A stretch of DNA of 7,870 nucleotides from contig JAGOBT010000131.1 of assembly GCA_017999135.1 (NCBI GenBank), positions 1 to 7,870 of the forward strand. The letters are read 5' to 3'. The first letter of the stretch is position 1. Each line of letters begins with the position of its first letter. The notes below the pieces were generated by a model. The model searched no databases. It saw nothing but the letters and a program-made list of their open reading frames with translations, and was not told the origin of the DNA. The translations under genes and the position numbers were made by a program. Positions 6,347-7,870 of the stretch are shown here, one piece after another. The DNA is from Burkholderiaceae bacterium. Lineage in GTDB: Bacteria; Pseudomonadota; Gammaproteobacteria; Burkholderiales; Burkholderiaceae_C.

Positions 6347-6895
6347 ATGACCGACCCTGCCGACACCCGCGACCCCAGCGATGCCGCCATCGCGCACCAC
6401 CTGCGGGCCGGCCGCACGCTGGAGGCGCCGCCCGACCACGTGCTGCTGCGCGCCATGGCCGTGTGGCGGCCGCGCACAGCCGGCGCCACGGCGGCCAGCC
6501 CGCTGGTGCGCGCCGCTGGCGTGCTGGTGCGGCGGCTGCAGGCCGCCCTGACGCATGACACCGGCTTCTCCATGGTGCCTGCGCCAGGCCTGCGCACATC
6601 GGCCACGGCCACCCGCCAGCTGCTCTATTCCAGTGGCGGCATCGACATCGACCTGCGCGTCCAGCTGGCCGACACCGTCGGTGGCCCGGGCTGGCGCGTC
6701 AGCGGCCAGCTGCTGGGCCCGGTGGGCGCCGGCCAGGCCACGCTGCAGTGCGGCAACTGGTCGGCCAGCAGCGGGTGGAACGACCTGTGCGAATTCAGCT
6801 TCGCACCGGTGCCCGACGGCCCCTGCCGCCTGCTGCTGCAGGGCAGCGACTGGGACACCGAGATCGGCCCGTTCGACCTGCAGGGCCCGGCCTGA
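6347..6895 (+). CDS. Hypothetical sigma-linked protein with beta-sandwich-like C-terminal domain
   Basis: This is a 182-residue protein of uncertain function. The N-terminal part (about 8-70) is helical, with APPDHVLLRAMAVWRPR (27-43) and an amphipathic stretch to about 69. The C-terminal part (about 88-179) is beta-rich: RQLLYSSGGIDIDLRVQLAD, then GWRVSGQLLGP, a short strand pair, FSFAPVPDGPCRLLLQG and IGPFDL. This resembles the beta-sandwich (carboxypeptidase-regulatory-like) partner proteins encoded after related sigma factors, where they are sometimes treated as anti-sigma candidates. It has no zinc-finger HC2 motif and no membrane helix, so it is not a classical membrane anti-sigma factor. 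The ATG at 6347 is the only in-frame ATG near the start; a GTG at 6287 would add 20 residues. No clear ribosome binding site is seen. Anti-sigma or adaptor roles are inference. Confidence 0.8.
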   Translation: MTDPADTRDPSDAAIAHHLRAGRTLEAPPDHVLLRAMAVWRPRTAGATAASPLVRAAGVLVRRLQAALTHDTGFSMVPAPGLRTSATATRQLLYSSGGIDIDLRVQLADTVGGPGWRVSGQLLGPVGAGQATLQCGNWSASSGWNDLCEFSFAPVPDGPCRLLLQGSDWDTEIGPFDLQGPA

Positions 6896-6911
6896 TCGCA
6901 CCGGCCCGGCC

Positions 6912-6934
6912 GCCGCGCGGGGGACCCTCGCGGC
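6912..6934 (+). other. GC-rich hairpin between the hypothetical gene and the TPR gene
   Basis: GCCGCG (6912-6917) pairs with CGCGGC (6929-6934); after a C/T mismatch, GGG (6919-6921) pairs with CCC (6925-6927) around a GGA loop. It lies in the 79-bp gap, 17 bases after the stop. No T-run follows, so it is not a standard terminator; it could reduce read-through into the TPR gene or protect the 3' end of the upstream message. Confidence 0.35.
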
Positions 6935-6974
6935 CCCAGGCACCGTGGCCACGCCCTGACCACCGACGCACCGC

Positions 6975-7870
6975 ATGAACAGTCTGGCCAATCTGCTGGC
7001 CGATGACCTGGTGGCCGACCCCGCGCGTGGCCTGCCGCAGCCGCTGGGGGTGGACGCGCTGGCACTGGCCTGGGCGCTGAAGGCGGTGTGCTTTGCCGCC
7101 TGGAGCACCGCGCCAGCCCGCGCCGTGCGCTGCGCCGCGCTGCTGGCCGCACTGCAGGCCCGCGAGGCCGGCGCCGAAATCGCCGCCGTGGCGCACTGGG
7201 TGCAGGGCATCGCCCACCTCTGCGAAGGGCACACCGACGCCGCCTGCACCAGCCTCGACGCCGCCCACGCCGCCTTCAGCGCGCTGCGGCAGCCGCAGCA
7301 CGCGGCGCAGACCCGCGTGCCCAAGGTGATGGCGCTGTCGCTGCTGGGCCAGCATGACGCCGCCATGCGCTGCGGGCTCGACGCACTGCAGCAGTTCGTG
7401 GCCCTGGGCGACGAACTGGCCGCTGGCAAGATCGAGGTCAACCTGGGCACGCTGGCCACCCGGCAGGACCGCCACGCCGACGCCGCCCGGCTGTTCCGCA
7501 GCGCGGCGGTGCGCGGCGCCCGTGCGCGCGACCGCAGCCTGTCCATCCACGCCGACATCGCGCTGGCCAATGCGCTGACCTGGCTGTCGGACTTCGACGA
7601 GGCCATGCGCATCAACCGCCGCGCCCGCATGCGCGCCGACACCCACGGCCTGGCGGTGGCCGCTGCGCTGGCCGACGGGGCCATCGGCCGCATCGAACTG
7701 CACCGCGGCCACTACCACGCCGCCTTGCGCGCGCTGGCCGCCGCCAGCCGCGGCTTTGCCGCCGCCAGTGCCAGCCCGCAGCAGTGCATCGAGGCCGAGG
7801 CGGCGCTGGCCGATGCCTACAGCGCCGTCAACCTGCTGCCCGAGGCGGTGGCGCTGTACCAGCAGGTGGA
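6975..7870 (+). CDS. TPR-repeat protein, N-terminal part (possible TPR-CHAT protein), cut by window end
   Basis: An open frame of 298 codons runs from ATG 6975 to the window edge with no stop. After a leader of about 65 residues, it holds tandem helical repeats with a strict 40-residue spacing. The inter-helix turns fall at 85-90 (GHTDAA), 125-130 (GQHDAA), 165-170 (DRHADA), 205-210 (SDFDEA), 245-250 (GHYHAA) and 286-291 (NLLPEA). Residues such as NLGTL (156-160) and the A-LF, A-F and AL-L positions fit TPRs of the 40-residue kind found in CHAT-protease and LGN-like proteins. There is no signal peptide, so it is likely cytoplasmic. No ribosome binding site is obvious. It follows the sigma factor and its partner on the same strand, suggesting one operon. 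The C-terminal effector domain lies outside the window; CHAT is an inference from the gene order only. Confidence 0.88.
   Translation, partial: MNSLANLLADDLVADPARGLPQPLGVDALALAWALKAVCFAAWSTAPARAVRCAALLAALQAREAGAEIAAVAHWVQGIAHLCEGHTDAACTSLDAAHAAFSALRQPQHAAQTRVPKVMALSLLGQHDAAMRCGLDALQQFVALGDELAAGKIEVNLGTLATRQDRHADAARLFRSAAVRGARARDRSLSIHADIALANALTWLSDFDEAMRINRRARMRADTHGLAVAAALADGAIGRIELHRGHYHAALRALAAASRGFAAASASPQQCIEAEAALADAYSAVNLLPEAVALYQQV

Noticed and set aside
5633..7693. 686-codon open frame on the minus strand opposite the sigma/TPR genes
   Set aside because: Composition is low-complexity Ala/Arg/Ser/Gly-rich with no recognisable domain; it is an antisense shadow produced by GC-biased codons of the real plus-strand genes.

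Overview
This is a very GC-rich window, with strong G/C bias at third codon positions, densely packed genes and gene families typical of Betaproteobacteria. A Burkholderiales bacterium (Rubrivivax/Ideonella/Leptothrix-like) is my best guess, but that rests on composition and protein style only. I see no tRNA, rRNA, IS element, transposase or CRISPR array.

The left two thirds (about 17-5504) is a five-gene run on the minus strand. In transcription order it encodes: a secreted thioredoxin-fold protein with a CPPC active site and a long alpha-helical C-terminal region; a small glutaredoxin-fold protein that has lost both active-site cysteines; a secreted alpha/beta hydrolase of the tripeptidyl-aminopeptidase (S33/TAP) type; an ABC ATPase of the NatA type; and an ABC-2/NatB-type permease. 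The last three genes are tightly coupled: both the hydrolase-ATPase and ATPase-permease junctions are 4-base ATGA overlaps. The glutaredoxin-like gene overlaps or abuts the hydrolase start. The gap after the thioredoxin gene is 65 bp. The run could act as one envelope-related operon (periplasmic redox protein, periplasmic peptidase, exporter), but no common substrate can be read from the sequence.

A 173-bp divergent intergenic region (5505-5677) separates this run from the right third. It holds a strong imperfect hairpin that runs into the thioredoxin gene's ribosome binding site, a run of nine C, and a perfect 10-bp GATCGCGATC palindrome just upstream of the sigma-factor gene.

The right third (5678-7870, plus strand) is the most interesting part. 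It encodes a short sigma-70/ECF-like sigma factor, a small soluble protein with a helical N-terminus and a beta-sandwich-like C-terminus, and the N-terminal 298 residues of a TPR protein with a strict 40-residue repeat period. The window ends inside that last gene. The same trio (sigma factor with a GSIGPTRARCL-type region 4, beta-rich partner, long TPR protein) resembles sigma-linked TPR-CHAT (caspase-like protease) loci seen in actinobacteria and some proteobacteria. The CHAT domain would lie beyond the window edge and is not seen here.
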